Below are positions 20,781 through 28,623 of a stretch of 64,000 nt of DNA, piece by piece. Where the stretch lies: the NCBI RefSeq assembly GCF_008806385.1, contig NZ_VZZK01000006.1:124001-188000 (forward strand), written 5' to 3'. Source of the stretch: Methylobacterium soli. Its GTDB lineage: Bacteria; Pseudomonadota; Alphaproteobacteria; Rhizobiales; Beijerinckiaceae. The stretch's first letter is position 1. Each line of letters begins with the position of its first letter. Below the pieces are notes generated by a model that did not search any database, had not been told where the DNA came from, and worked only from the letters and a program-made list of their open reading frames with translations. The translations under genes and the position numbers were made by a program.

Positions 20781-21914
20781 ATGATGCGTCGCGTGTCCGT
20801 GCGGGCAGGGCTCGCCGTCCTGATCCTGGCCGGCCTGTCCGGGCCGGTTCTGGCCGAGAAGGCCAAATCGCAAGAGAGCAAGAACCAAGAGAGCAAGGCA
20901 CAAGAGAGCAAGGCGCAAGCGGACAAGGCGTCCGAGGCGCCGGGCCTCGGCCGCGACGCCATCAATGCCGCCGCCCTCGACAAGGGGGGGGACCCGAAGG
21001 CCGCGTCCCGGAAGGCGCGCGCCAAGGATGACGACAAGCCCGATCCGCTCACCGTGAAGGTGCAGGTCCTCCTCGACCGCGCCCGCTTCTCCCCGGGCGC
21101 CATCGACGGGCGCGACGGCGAGAACCTGCAGGGCGCGCTCTCGGCCTTCGCGGTGGCGCAGGGCCTGCCCGAGACGAAGAGCCTGACGCCGGACGTGTTC
21201 GACAAGCTGCAGGCGACGAGCCCCGACCCGGTCGTGACCGAGTACACGATCACCGAGGACGACATGAAAGGCCCCTTCGTTGAGAAGATCCCGCCGAAGA
21301 TGGAGGAGCAGGCCGACCTTCCGGCGATGGATTACACCAATCCCCGCGAGATGCTGGCCGAGCGCTTTCACATGAGCCGCGATCTCCTGAGCGCGCTCAA
21401 TCCCGGCAAGCCCTTCGACAAGGCCGGCACGGTTCTGACGGTGGCGGCGGTGCCGGCGCTGGAGCGCGGCAAGGTGAAGGACCTGCCGAGGAGCCCGAAG
21501 GTCGCCCGCATCGAGGTCGATAAGGCGAGCCGGGACGTTCGCGCCTTCGACAAATCCGGCAAGCTCCTGGCCTATTACCCGGCCTCGATCGGCAGCGAGG
21601 AGAAGCCGGCGCCGGATGGGTCAGCCAAGGTGAAGGGCGTCGCCTTCGAGCCGTCCTACACCTACAACCCGAAATACAAGTTCTCGGGCGTCAAGGCGAA
21701 GTCGAAATTCTCGATCCATCCGGGCCCGAACAACCCGGTCGGGCTCGTCTGGATCGACCTCTCGATTCCCTCCTACGGCATCCACGGCACGCCGGACCCG
21801 GAGAAGGTCGGGAAGACCGAGTCGCATGGCTGCATCCGCCTCACGAACTGGGATGCGCGCGACCTCGCGCTCCATGTCGAGCGCGGGGCCAAGGTCGAGT
21901 TCAAGCCGGAATGA
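20781..21914 (+). CDS. L,D-transpeptidase (YkuD domain), exported
   Basis: A 377-residue exported enzyme that would form 3-3 cross-links in peptidoglycan or attach proteins to it. A signal peptide (about 1-26, ending GPVLAEK) is followed by a charged stretch with a repeated Q-E-S-K unit (about 30-46). Next come a peptidoglycan-binding-like helical region (VQVLLDRARFSPGAIDGRDG), a linker, and the YkuD catalytic domain with SHGCIR at 348-353 (nucleophile Cys351). HPGPNNPVGLVWIDLSIPSY and IHGTP are the usual preceding motifs. It follows the extensin-like gene by 82 bases, so both likely act in wall remodelling. Confidence 0.94.
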   Translation: MMRRVSVRAGLAVLILAGLSGPVLAEKAKSQESKNQESKAQESKAQADKASEAPGLGRDAINAAALDKGGDPKAASRKARAKDDDKPDPLTVKVQVLLDRARFSPGAIDGRDGENLQGALSAFAVAQGLPETKSLTPDVFDKLQATSPDPVVTEYTITEDDMKGPFVEKIPPKMEEQADLPAMDYTNPREMLAERFHMSRDLLSALNPGKPFDKAGTVLTVAAVPALERGKVKDLPRSPKVARIEVDKASRDVRAFDKSGKLLAYYPASIGSEEKPAPDGSAKVKGVAFEPSYTYNPKYKFSGVKAKSKFSIHPGPNNPVGLVWIDLSIPSYGIHGTPDPEKVGKTESHGCIRLTNWDARDLALHVERGAKVEFKPE

Positions 21915-21950
21915 GGCCATCGTTCCACAACCAGGAATGATGCCGGCCGC

Positions 21951-21978
21951 CCGCCCCGAGCCATTCGGGCTCGGGCGG
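21951..21978 (+). terminator. Probable hairpin after L,D-transpeptidase
   Basis: ccgccccgagcc (21951-21962) pairs with gggctcgggcgg (21967-21978) across an attc loop, with one bulged base. There is no T-run afterwards, so it may act with Rho or only stabilise the transcript end. Confidence 0.45.
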
Positions 21979-22024
21979 TAACCTGGGTTAATGCGGCGCG
22001 GCCGCCACCCGCCAAGGTTCCGGC

Positions 22025-22279
22025 ATGCCGCGCTACTTCTTCGACATGCTCATCTGCGGGAACGCGTCCCGGGACCCCGAGGGGCTCGTCCTCGACGACG
22101 ACCGCGCGGCGCGGGCCGCCGCCGGCGGGATCCTGCACGATCTCGCCCTCGCCACTTTGCCGAGCGGCCGGCATCAGGTCTTCGTCGCCACCGTGCGCGA
22201 GTATCGGCGCGGCCCGGTCTTTCGCACCACGATGACGATCGAGACCGAGTTGCTCGGCGCGACCATCAGCGGCGCGTGA
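22025..22279 (+). CDS. DUF6894-like small protein
   Basis: An 84-residue protein beginning MPRYFFDMLICGNASRDPEG, followed by LVLDDDRAARAAAGGILHDL and a beta-rich C-terminus (VREYRRGPVFRTTMTIETEL). This is the pattern of a small family abundant in Methylobacterium and Bradyrhizobium (DUF6894: MPRYFF, a D-x-EG turn, then a helix). Function unknown. Its last 14 bases overlap the 3' end of the convergent permease gene. No signal peptide is seen. Confidence 0.8.
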   Translation: MPRYFFDMLICGNASRDPEGLVLDDDRAARAAAGGILHDLALATLPSGRHQVFVATVREYRRGPVFRTTMTIETELLGATISGA

Positions 22280-22988
22280 GCGCAGCGAGGCCGAGCATCG
22301 CGGCGTCGCACAGGAAGGCGAGCGCGGCCGTGGCCGCCGCCCCCTGAACCATCGGCACCATGTTCTGGTTCTGGAGCCCGGCGACGATCGGGGTCCCGAG
22401 GGTCGCCGCCCCCGCGAGGGCACCCACCGCGGCCGTCGACACGGCGAGGACGAGGGCGGTGCGCAACGTCTCGACGATCGCGGGCGCCGCGAGCGGCATC
22501 TCGACCCGGGCGAGGATCTGCAGCGGCGTCAGACCCATGGCGGTCGCGGCCTCGCGGGCCTCCCGCGGCACGGCTTCGAGGGCGCCGACGGTGCCGCGCA
22601 GCACCGGCATCACGCCGTAGCACAGGAGCGCCAGCAGGGTCGGGGGGCCGCCGAAGCCGAGGATCGGCAGGGCGAGCGCCACCACGACCACGGGGGGCAC
22701 CGCCTGCGCGGCCGCCGCCAGCGTGTCGATCCCGCCGCGCAAGGGCGCGCCCCCGTCCCGGGTCGCGGCGATGCCGAGGCCCAGTCCGGCGAGCGCGACC
22801 AGGACGAGGCCCCCGCCGGCGAGGACGAGGTGATGCAGCGCGAGCGCCGCCAGGTAATCGAGGCCGAGCGCCCGGCGCGGCGCTTCGCCGAGCCAGCCGA
22901 CGAGGCTCTGGGCGACGCGCGGATGCGAGAGGATCATCAGGACGAGGCCCGCCGCCGCCGGCCCGAGAATGGGGCGCCACCGGCTCAC
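22266..22988 (-). CDS. ABC transporter permease, YehW/OpuC type
   Basis: A 240-residue inner-membrane permease of the osmoprotectant (glycine betaine/choline) class. It has about six membrane segments and the coupling loop EAREAATAMGLTPLQILARVE, which contacts the ATPase. The start is a GTG overlapping the stop codon of the upstream permease gene (GTGA). It therefore follows directly in an operon with the other permease and the binding protein. Its length matches YehW (about 240). The frame appears open far upstream, but only this 3' part is the gene. No ATPase gene lies next to it. Substrate specificity is inferred from family only. Confidence 0.88.
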   Translation of the reverse strand: MSRWRPILGPAAAGLVLMILSHPRVAQSLVGWLGEAPRRALGLDYLAALALHHLVLAGGGLVLVALAGLGLGIAATRDGGAPLRGGIDTLAAAAQAVPPVVVVALALPILGFGGPPTLLALLCYGVMPVLRGTVGALEAVPREAREAATAMGLTPLQILARVEMPLAAPAIVETLRTALVLAVSTAAVGALAGAATLGTPIVAGLQNQNMVPMVQGAAATAALAFLCDAAMLGLAALTRR

Positions 22989-24172
22989 GCGGCATGCCGT
23001 CGAACAGCGCGCTCGACACGGCTGAGGCCGCTCTCGACCGCGAGCGACAGGCCGATCACCGGGATCGCCCCGAGGAGGATCAGGTCGGGCGCGAACTGCG
23101 CCATCCCGTCGAACACGACCTGACCGAGCCCGCCCGCGCCGACGAGGGCCCCGAGGGTCGCGAGCCCGATGCTCTGAACGGCGGCGACGCGCAACGCCCC
23201 GATCAGGATCGGCGCGCCGATGGGGAGCCGGACCCGCGCCAGGACCTGCCCCGGCGTCAGGCCGAGCGCCGTCGCCGCATCGAGCGTCGCGGCGTCGGGC
23301 GCGCGCAGGGCCAGCCTCAGCCCGCGCCAGAGCGGCAGGAGCAGGTAGGCGGCGATGCCGACAAGCGCCGGGAAGGGCCCGAGCGCGCTGAGACCCGCCG
23401 CGCGCAGAACCGGAACGGCGTGGAGCAGGCCGGAGGCGAGGGCCACGAGGCCGCCGAGGAGGGCCACCGCCGGCACCACCTGAATGCCGCCCACCAGCAT
23501 CTCGACGAAACCCTGCCCGCGGCGCCAGAGCGCCAGCAACCCGGCGCCGAGAACCCCGAGGACGAGGGCCCCGCCCGAGAGCAGCGCGTGCTGGAGAATC
23601 GCGTCCAGGACCGTGTCGCGGCGGGCGCGCAACTCCACCGCGAGGGACAGCCCGTCGAAGGCGCCCGCGCGGCCGGCGACGATGAGGAACAGGAGCACGG
23701 CGCCGATGCTGAAGGGGCCGAGCCAGGACCGGCCGGCGCGCGCGACCGCGATCGCCAGCGCGACCGCCAGGAACGCGAAGGCCAGCCACGCGCCGGCCGC
23801 GAGGCTCGCGCGCGCCGCCGGCGGCTCGCCGGAGATCAGGTCCGCGGCCGTGGCGCCGAGCCCGAGGGCGAGGAGCGCGACGGCGGTGAGGAGCAGCGTC
23901 ACGGCGCCGGCCCCGCCGAGATTCGCGCGGCGTCCGCCGAAGATCAGCACCGCCGCCACGACGAGACCCGCCGCCGCGTGGATCTCCATGCCGAAATTCC
24001 CCTCCGCGAAGACGGGATCGCCGACGACGAGGCGATTGGCGGCAAGGCGCAGCAGGGGCAGGCCGTAGAGGGATGCCAGGAATGCGATGGCCGCCAGGAT
24101 CGCGCCGATCCGGCCCGAATCGGTGCCCCGGGCCGTCCGCACCCGCGGATCTGAAGACAGGCCCTGCGCCAA
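22985..24172 (-). CDS. ABC transporter permease, YehY type (long)
   Basis: A 395-residue permease with an extra N-terminal block of membrane helices (about 20-190) before the standard permease core. The core carries the coupling loop DAATLDAATALGLTPGQVLA near 300. The length and layout resemble YehY of the YehZYXW osmoprotectant importer. A TTG start at 24172 is supported by GAGGCGAGGA just upstream on the coding strand. It is 98 bases from the binding-protein gene upstream and overlaps the second permease by four bases downstream. In related operons an ATPase gene lies between or beside the permeases; here there is no room for one. Confidence 0.88.
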   Translation of the reverse strand: MAQGLSSDPRVRTARGTDSGRIGAILAAIAFLASLYGLPLLRLAANRLVVGDPVFAEGNFGMEIHAAAGLVVAAVLIFGGRRANLGGAGAVTLLLTAVALLALGLGATAADLISGEPPAARASLAAGAWLAFAFLAVALAIAVARAGRSWLGPFSIGAVLLFLIVAGRAGAFDGLSLAVELRARRDTVLDAILQHALLSGGALVLGVLGAGLLALWRRGQGFVEMLVGGIQVVPAVALLGGLVALASGLLHAVPVLRAAGLSALGPFPALVGIAAYLLLPLWRGLRLALRAPDAATLDAATALGLTPGQVLARVRLPIGAPILIGALRVAAVQSIGLATLGALVGAGGLGQVVFDGMAQFAPDLILLGAIPVIGLSLAVESGLSRVERAVRRHAA

Positions 24173-24270
24173 ACGATCCTCGCCTCAACCTGCCGTCGCA
24201 GCCCTGGCGGAACGCGCAAGGGTCCCGACCGGTCCCGAAGCGCGGATCGCTCGATCGCGGCGCGTCCGTC

Positions 24271-25203
24271 TCATCGGATATGCCCGCTCGCGCGCAGATA
24301 GTCCCGCGCGACGGTCTCGGCGATCTCACCCTCGACCGAGATGCGGGCATTGAGGCGCCGCAGGGTCGCGGCGTCGAACCCCGCGAAGACCGGGCCGAGC
24401 TTGGCCGAGATCGTCGGGAAGCGGGCGAGGGTCCCGGCCCGGATCACCGGCGCGACCTCGTAGACGATCTGGGCGCCCTTCGGGTCGCTCATCACGGTGA
24501 GATCGAGGGCATTGAGCGCCCCGTCCGTGCCGTAGACCATCCCGGCATTGACGCCGCTGATGCCCTGGGCGGCCGCGCGCGCCGTGACGGCGGTGTCGCC
24601 GCCGGGCAGGCTGATGATCCGGTCCATCGGGAGCGTGAACGCGTACGCCGCCTCGAAGGACGGGAGCGCCGCCGGGCTCTCCACGAACTCGGCGGAGGCC
24701 GCAAGCAGGATCAGACCGCGCCGGACCGCCCCGGCGAAATCCGCCATGCTCGCCAGATTCTCGCGCCGCGCCAGAGCGCCCTGCACGGCGATCAACCAGG
24801 TGTTGTTGGCAGGCGCCCGCTGCAGCCAGACCAGGCCGCGCGCCGCATCCTCATCGCGGATCTTCGCGTAGGCGCGCGCCGCGTCCTTCCAGGCCGGATC
24901 GGTCTCGGAGCCGGTGAAGAAGGCGCCGTTGCCGGTATATTCGGGGTAGATGTCGACATCGCCCGCGAGCAGAGCCGAGCGCACGATCAAGGTCGGCCCG
25001 AGGCCGAGCCGGCGCTCGACCGGGATGCCGAGATCCTCGAGGCAGAGCGCGATCATGCTGCCTGTGAGTGCGCCCTCGGTATCGCTCTTCGAGGCGACGA
25101 TCACGGGCGCGAGGCCGGGCTGAGCCCGGGCCGCACCCGACCCCGCGAGCCAGCCGAGGCTCCCCAGCGCCTGCCTGCGGGTCACTCCGGATCGAGGCGC
25201 CAT
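24271..25203 (-). CDS. Osmoprotectant-type ABC substrate-binding protein
   Basis: A 310-residue periplasmic binding protein of the OpuAC/YehZ class. It starts MAPRSGVTRRQALGSLGWLA, a twin-arginine-like signal (RRQALG), and cleavage likely follows ARAQ. Ligand-domain motifs are KSDTEGALTGSMIALCLEDL, VDIYPEYTGNGAFF and ISGVNAGMVYGTDGAL, as in betaine/choline binders. The ligand is inferred by family and not proven. It is the first gene of the permease operon and divergent from a response regulator gene, with about 300 bases between them for promoters. Confidence 0.9.
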   Translation of the reverse strand: MAPRSGVTRRQALGSLGWLAGSGAARAQPGLAPVIVASKSDTEGALTGSMIALCLEDLGIPVERRLGLGPTLIVRSALLAGDVDIYPEYTGNGAFFTGSETDPAWKDAARAYAKIRDEDAARGLVWLQRAPANNTWLIAVQGALARRENLASMADFAGAVRRGLILLAASAEFVESPAALPSFEAAYAFTLPMDRIISLPGGDTAVTARAAAQGISGVNAGMVYGTDGALNALDLTVMSDPKGAQIVYEVAPVIRAGTLARFPTISAKLGPVFAGFDAATLRRLNARISVEGEIAETVARDYLRASGHIR

Positions 25204-25505
25204 GAGGCCGATCTCCGGTTGAACTTGATGAACGGGATGCAAGCGTGCCGCACTTTGCCGGGAAAATGTATCATGGCGTAACATCGGGGCTCGAAGCTGT
25301 GCATCCGGACGGCTCGCGGCGCTTGACACGCTTCCTTTTACGGGCGACGGCTCGCAATGTCCTGGCGCGGCCGCAAGGCCGGGTCGGGGTGGCGTCTCTG
25401 GTGCCGCCCGGACTGGTCGCCCCTCGGGCGGCGATCCTCCACAAGACTGATCCTCCAAAGGCAGCGTTCCGGCACCGGAACGGATCCAAGGGAAGACCAT
25501 CCGGC
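25204..25505. other. Divergent intergenic region, SBP / response regulator
   Basis: These 302 bases separate two divergent genes. Apart from the dyad at 25465-25482, I see no certain promoter. The frame running from 25245 into the response regulator lacks a plausible conserved product. Confidence 0.4.
25465..25482. promoter_or_regulatory. 18-bp perfect dyad upstream of response regulator
   Basis: cgttccgg (25465-25472) and ccggaacg (25475-25482) form a perfect inverted repeat with a 2-base centre. It lies 23 bases before the GTG start of the response regulator. It could be an operator for a dimeric regulator or a hairpin in the leader RNA. No T-run follows. Confidence 0.45.
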
Positions 25506-25895
25506 GTGAGTGCGGAAGCGAACGACGAACTGCTGAACGGGGCACGGGTTCTCGTCGTCGAGGACGAGGCCGCGATCTCGATGCTGCTCGAGGACATGCT
25601 GCTCGATTTCGGCTGCACCGTGGTCGGTCCGGCCGCACGCCTCTCGACGGCGCTCGAGATGGCCGAGGCCGAGACCTTCGAGGTCGCCATCCTCGACGTG
25701 AACGTCGCGGGCGAGCCGATCTACCCGGTGGCCGAGGCCATCGCGAGGCGCGACCTGCCGCTGGTGTTCTCCACCGGCTACGGCGGCGCCGGCATCCGCG
25801 AGCCGTTCCGCGACCGCCCGGTGGTGCAGAAGCCCTTCAGCCAAGCGGACCTCAAGCGCACCCTGATCTCCGCGATCAGCGCCGCCCGGGGCTGA
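25506..25895 (+). CDS. Single-domain response regulator (CheY-like)
   Basis: A 129-residue stand-alone receiver domain with no output domain. The acidic pocket is E19-D20-E21 (VVEDEAA), the phosphoacceptor Asp64 (ILDVNV), the switch Thr90 (FSTGYG) and Lys109 (VQKPF). Such regulators usually act in phosphorelays with HWE or PAS kinases in Hyphomicrobiales. The partner kinase is not adjacent. The start is a GTG; a longer frame back to 25245 has no recognisable content. It is convergent with yraN, five bases apart. Confidence 0.87.
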   Translation: MSAEANDELLNGARVLVVEDEAAISMLLEDMLLDFGCTVVGPAARLSTALEMAEAETFEVAILDVNVAGEPIYPVAEAIARRDLPLVFSTGYGGAGIREPFRDRPVVQKPFSQADLKRTLISAISAARG

Positions 25896-25900
25896 TCCGC

Positions 25901-26293
25901 CTAAACGCCCTCGATCGGGAAGGCGTCGACGAGGTGCATCGGCCAGGCGCGGGGCGCCAGGAAGACCGCATCCGCCCGAAGCGTGAGACCCGCATGGGCC
26001 GGGTGCCGCCCGAGCCAGGCCCGCACCGCCCCTGAGAAGCGGCGGCGCTTCACAGCCCCGATCGCCTCCTGCGCCGCCACCAGCGTCGGGCGTGCCTTCA
26101 CCTCGACGAACACGAGGGTCGCGCCGCGGCGCACGATCAGGTCGATCTCGCCGCCGCCCGCCGAGAACCGCAGGGCCAGGGGCCGATACCCCTTCAGCAT
26201 CAGCGCCGCGAGGGCGAGCCACTCGCTGCGGCGCCCGTGGCGATAGCTCGCCCGGCGGCGCGCCGCCGCGTCGCCGCGCTCAACCTTCGGCAT
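25901..26293 (-). CDS. yraN: YraN/UPF0102 family nuclease-fold protein
   Basis: A 130-residue member of UPF0102, which has a restriction-endonuclease-like fold. The core [20 protein letters not shown] carries the E-D-ExK-like catalytic pattern. Its physiological role is not established. The ATG at 26293 overlaps the end of rsmI by 14 bases, and the rsmI-yraN order is conserved in many alphaproteobacteria. It ends convergent with the response regulator. Confidence 0.92.
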   Translation of the reverse strand: MPKVERGDAAARRRASYRHGRRSEWLALAALMLKGYRPLALRFSAGGGEIDLIVRRGATLVFVEVKARPTLVAAQEAIGAVKRRRFSGAVRAWLGRHPAHAGLTLRADAVFLAPRAWPMHLVDAFPIEGV

Positions 26294-27290
26294 CGCCGCG
26301 CCGGGCGAGCGCGAGGGCGCGGGCATAGACGACGCGGCGGGGCTGCCCGGTCTCGTCGGCGACGAGGCTCGCCGCGTCCTTGATCGAGTGGCGGGCGAGC
26401 GCCGCCTCGATCGCCGCGTCGAGGCCCGCATCCTGCGCCTCGGTGACCCCCTCCTCGGGATTCGTCCCGATCACCACCACGACCTCGCCCTTCGGTGCGC
26501 CCTCCTCCGCGAAGGTCTCGGCGAGGCTGCCGAGGGTGCCGCGCCGGATGGTCTCGTAGAGCTTGGTCAATTCGCGCGCCACCGCGGCGGGGCGCGCGGC
26601 GCCGAGCACCGCGGCGGCGTCGGCCAGCATCTCGGGGAGGCGGTGGGGGGATTCGAACAGAACGAGCGTGCCCGGCACGGTCCCGAGCGCCGCGAGGCGG
26701 GTGCGGCGCGCCCCGCTCTTCTGCGGCAGGAACCCCTCGAAGAAGAAGCGGTCCGTCGGCAGGCCCGCGGCGACGATCGCGGTCATCACCGCCGAGGGGC
26801 CGGGGATCGGCGTCACCGAGATCCCGGCCTCGATCGCCGCCTGGACGAGCTTGAAGCCCGGGTCCGAGACCAGCGGGGTACCGGCATCCGAGACCAGCGC
26901 CAGCGCCTCACCGGCCTGCATCCGCGCCACCATCCGCTCGCGCACGGCGGCGTTCGAGTGGTCGTGATAGGCGACGAGCGGCGTCGTGATCCCGTAATGC
27001 ATCAGCAGGGTCCGGGTGACGCGGGTGTCCTCGGCCAGCACCGCGTCGGCGGCGGCGAGCGTCGCGAGCGCCCGGAAGGAAACGTCGCGCAGGTTGCCGA
27101 TCGGGGTCGCCACCACGTGCAGTCCGGCGGTGAGGGGTTCGGCCTCCGCGGCGAGCCCGAAGGCCGTGAAGGTCGCGCTCGGCTTCGCCCCGCTCGGGTC
27201 GGGGCGGCGCTTGTTGGGTCTGTCGATTCGCTGCGTCATCGCCGGGACATTGGCACGCCGCGGCGCCTGGCGGAATTTCGCAACGGTCAT
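26280..27290 (-). CDS. rsmI: 16S rRNA 2'-O-methyltransferase RsmI
   Basis: RsmI methylates the ribose of C1402 of 16S rRNA, using SAM. Up to 336 residues, with the SAM-MT tetrapyrrole-methylase fold: [85 protein letters not shown] and [10 protein letters not shown]. The first ~40 residues precede the conserved core. The ATG at 27290 has GACGAGG just upstream, while an internal ATG at 27239 is an alternative. It overlaps yraN at its 3' end and is divergent from the LpoA-like lipoprotein gene. Confidence 0.95.
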   Translation of the reverse strand: MTVAKFRQAPRRANVPAMTQRIDRPNKRRPDPSGAKPSATFTAFGLAAEAEPLTAGLHVVATPIGNLRDVSFRALATLAAADAVLAEDTRVTRTLLMHYGITTPLVAYHDHSNAAVRERMVARMQAGEALALVSDAGTPLVSDPGFKLVQAAIEAGISVTPIPGPSAVMTAIVAAGLPTDRFFFEGFLPQKSGARRTRLAALGTVPGTLVLFESPHRLPEMLADAAAVLGAARPAAVARELTKLYETIRRGTLGSLAETFAEEGAPKGEVVVVIGTNPEEGVTEAQDAGLDAAIEAALARHSIKDAASLVADETGQPRRVVYARALALARRGDAEG

Positions 27291-27381
27291 CCACGACCTC
27301 GTCCACCCCCTGTTTCTGCGCGTTTACTTTTCGGGCTCAGACTTTATCCCTTCCTGAACGGGGTCGGGACGGAGATCAGGG

Positions 27382-28611
27382 ATGGCGCGAGCACGCTCGT
27401 TGCACGCACGCATGGCGCGTTGCGGCGCGGCCCTGATGCTGACGGCAAGCCTCGGCGCCTGCATCGGCGGCCCGGACGGTCCCCGCACGACCCGCTCGGC
27501 GCCGTCGCCCCAGGCCGATCTCGGACCCGCCGGCGAGGCGCCGGAAGCGGGAATCGCCGGGACGCGGATCGGCACCGGCAGCGTGAAGGTCGCGCTCGTG
27601 GTGCCCCTCACCGGCCAGGGCGCTGCGCTCGGCTCCGCGATGCGCAACGCCGCGGAACTCGCCATGCAGGAATTCCAGCAGCCGGACCTGCAGATCCTGG
27701 TGAAGGACGATCGCGGCTCGCCGGATGGGGCGCGCGAGGCGGCGCAGGCCGGCCTCGCCGAAGGGGCGGAACTCGTGCTCGGGCCGCTGTTTGCCGCCAA
27801 CGTGCAGGCCGCTTCGTTGCCGGCCCGCAATGCCGGCAAGCCCGTCATCGCGTTCTCGACCGACGCGAACGTGGCGGCCCGGGGCGTCTACCTCCTGAGC
27901 TTCCTGCCGCAGGCGGAGGTCGACCGCATCGTCGACGAGGCGGTCACGTCCGGCCGGCGCTCCTTCGCGGCCCTGATCCCGGAGAACACCTACGGCAACG
28001 CCGTGGAAGCCCAGTTCCGCGAGGCTGTCGCCCGCAAGGGCGCGCGCCTCGCCGCCATCGAGCGCTACGCCCCCGGGGCGCCGGGTCCGGCGATCCAGCG
28101 GATGGCGGGCGTCATCACGGGCCCGGCGGCGCAGGCGGATGCCCTGTTCCTGCCCGAGCCGCCGGAAGGTCTCGCCATCGTCGCCGCGGCGCTGACCAAG
28201 GCCGGCTTCTCGCCCGGCCGCGTGCGCCCACTCGGCACGGCGGTCTGGAACGAGCCGCGGGTCTTTGCCCTCCCGGCCCTCCAGGGCGGCTGGTTCGCGG
28301 CGGCCGATGCGGGCGGCTTCGGCAATTTCGCGGGCCGTTATCAGGCCCGCTTCGGCACCAGCCCGCCGCGCGTCGCCTCGCTCGCCTACGACGCGGTCTC
28401 GCTCGCGGCGGCGCTGAGCCGGCAATACGGCACCCAGCGCTTCGCCGAGGCCACGCTCACGAATCCGGCCGGCTTCTCGGGCATCGACGGCACCTTCCGG
28501 TTCCGGCCCGAGGGGCTGAGCGACCGCTCGCTGGCCATCTTCGAGATCCGCAACAACGCCGCGACCGTGGTCAGCCCGGCCCCGCGCACCCTGGCGAAAT
28601 CCGGCACCTGA
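27382..28611 (+). CDS. LpoA-like penicillin-binding protein activator, lipoprotein
   Basis: A 409-residue lipoprotein with a lipobox near TASLGAC (Cys27), a short Pro/Ala-rich linker, and a type I periplasmic-binding-protein fold beginning VKVALVVPLTGQGAALGSAM. Segments ELVLGPLFAANVQAASLPAR, FAALIPENTYGNAVEAQF and VASLAYDAVSLAAAL fit the LpoA C-terminal/Leu-binding-protein family. LpoA activates class A penicillin-binding proteins. It is divergent from rsmI, the arrangement also seen in Proteobacteria with rsmI, lpoA and yraN together, which supports the call. Its stop codon lies in a palindrome shared with hemW. Confidence 0.88.
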   Translation: MARARSLHARMARCGAALMLTASLGACIGGPDGPRTTRSAPSPQADLGPAGEAPEAGIAGTRIGTGSVKVALVVPLTGQGAALGSAMRNAAELAMQEFQQPDLQILVKDDRGSPDGAREAAQAGLAEGAELVLGPLFAANVQAASLPARNAGKPVIAFSTDANVAARGVYLLSFLPQAEVDRIVDEAVTSGRRSFAALIPENTYGNAVEAQFREAVARKGARLAAIERYAPGAPGPAIQRMAGVITGPAAQADALFLPEPPEGLAIVAAALTKAGFSPGRVRPLGTAVWNEPRVFALPALQGGWFAAADAGGFGNFAGRYQARFGTSPPRVASLAYDAVSLAAALSRQYGTQRFAEATLTNPAGFSGIDGTFRFRPEGLSDRSLAIFEIRNNAATVVSPAPRTLAKSGT

Positions 28612-28623
28612 GGCCGCCTCAGG
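28607..28623. terminator. Palindrome holding both convergent stop codons
   Basis: CCTGAGG (28607-28613) and CCTCAGG (28617-28623) with a CCG centre form a 7-bp hairpin. It contains the plus-strand TGA (28609-28611) and the minus-strand TGA (read from 28621-28619). There is no T-run. It could punctuate both transcripts. Confidence 0.45.

Noticed and set aside
22989..24350. Open frame extending the second permease upstream
   Set aside because: It lies opposite codon usage of the first permease; the GTG at 22988 with the GTGA overlap gives a normal-length protein.
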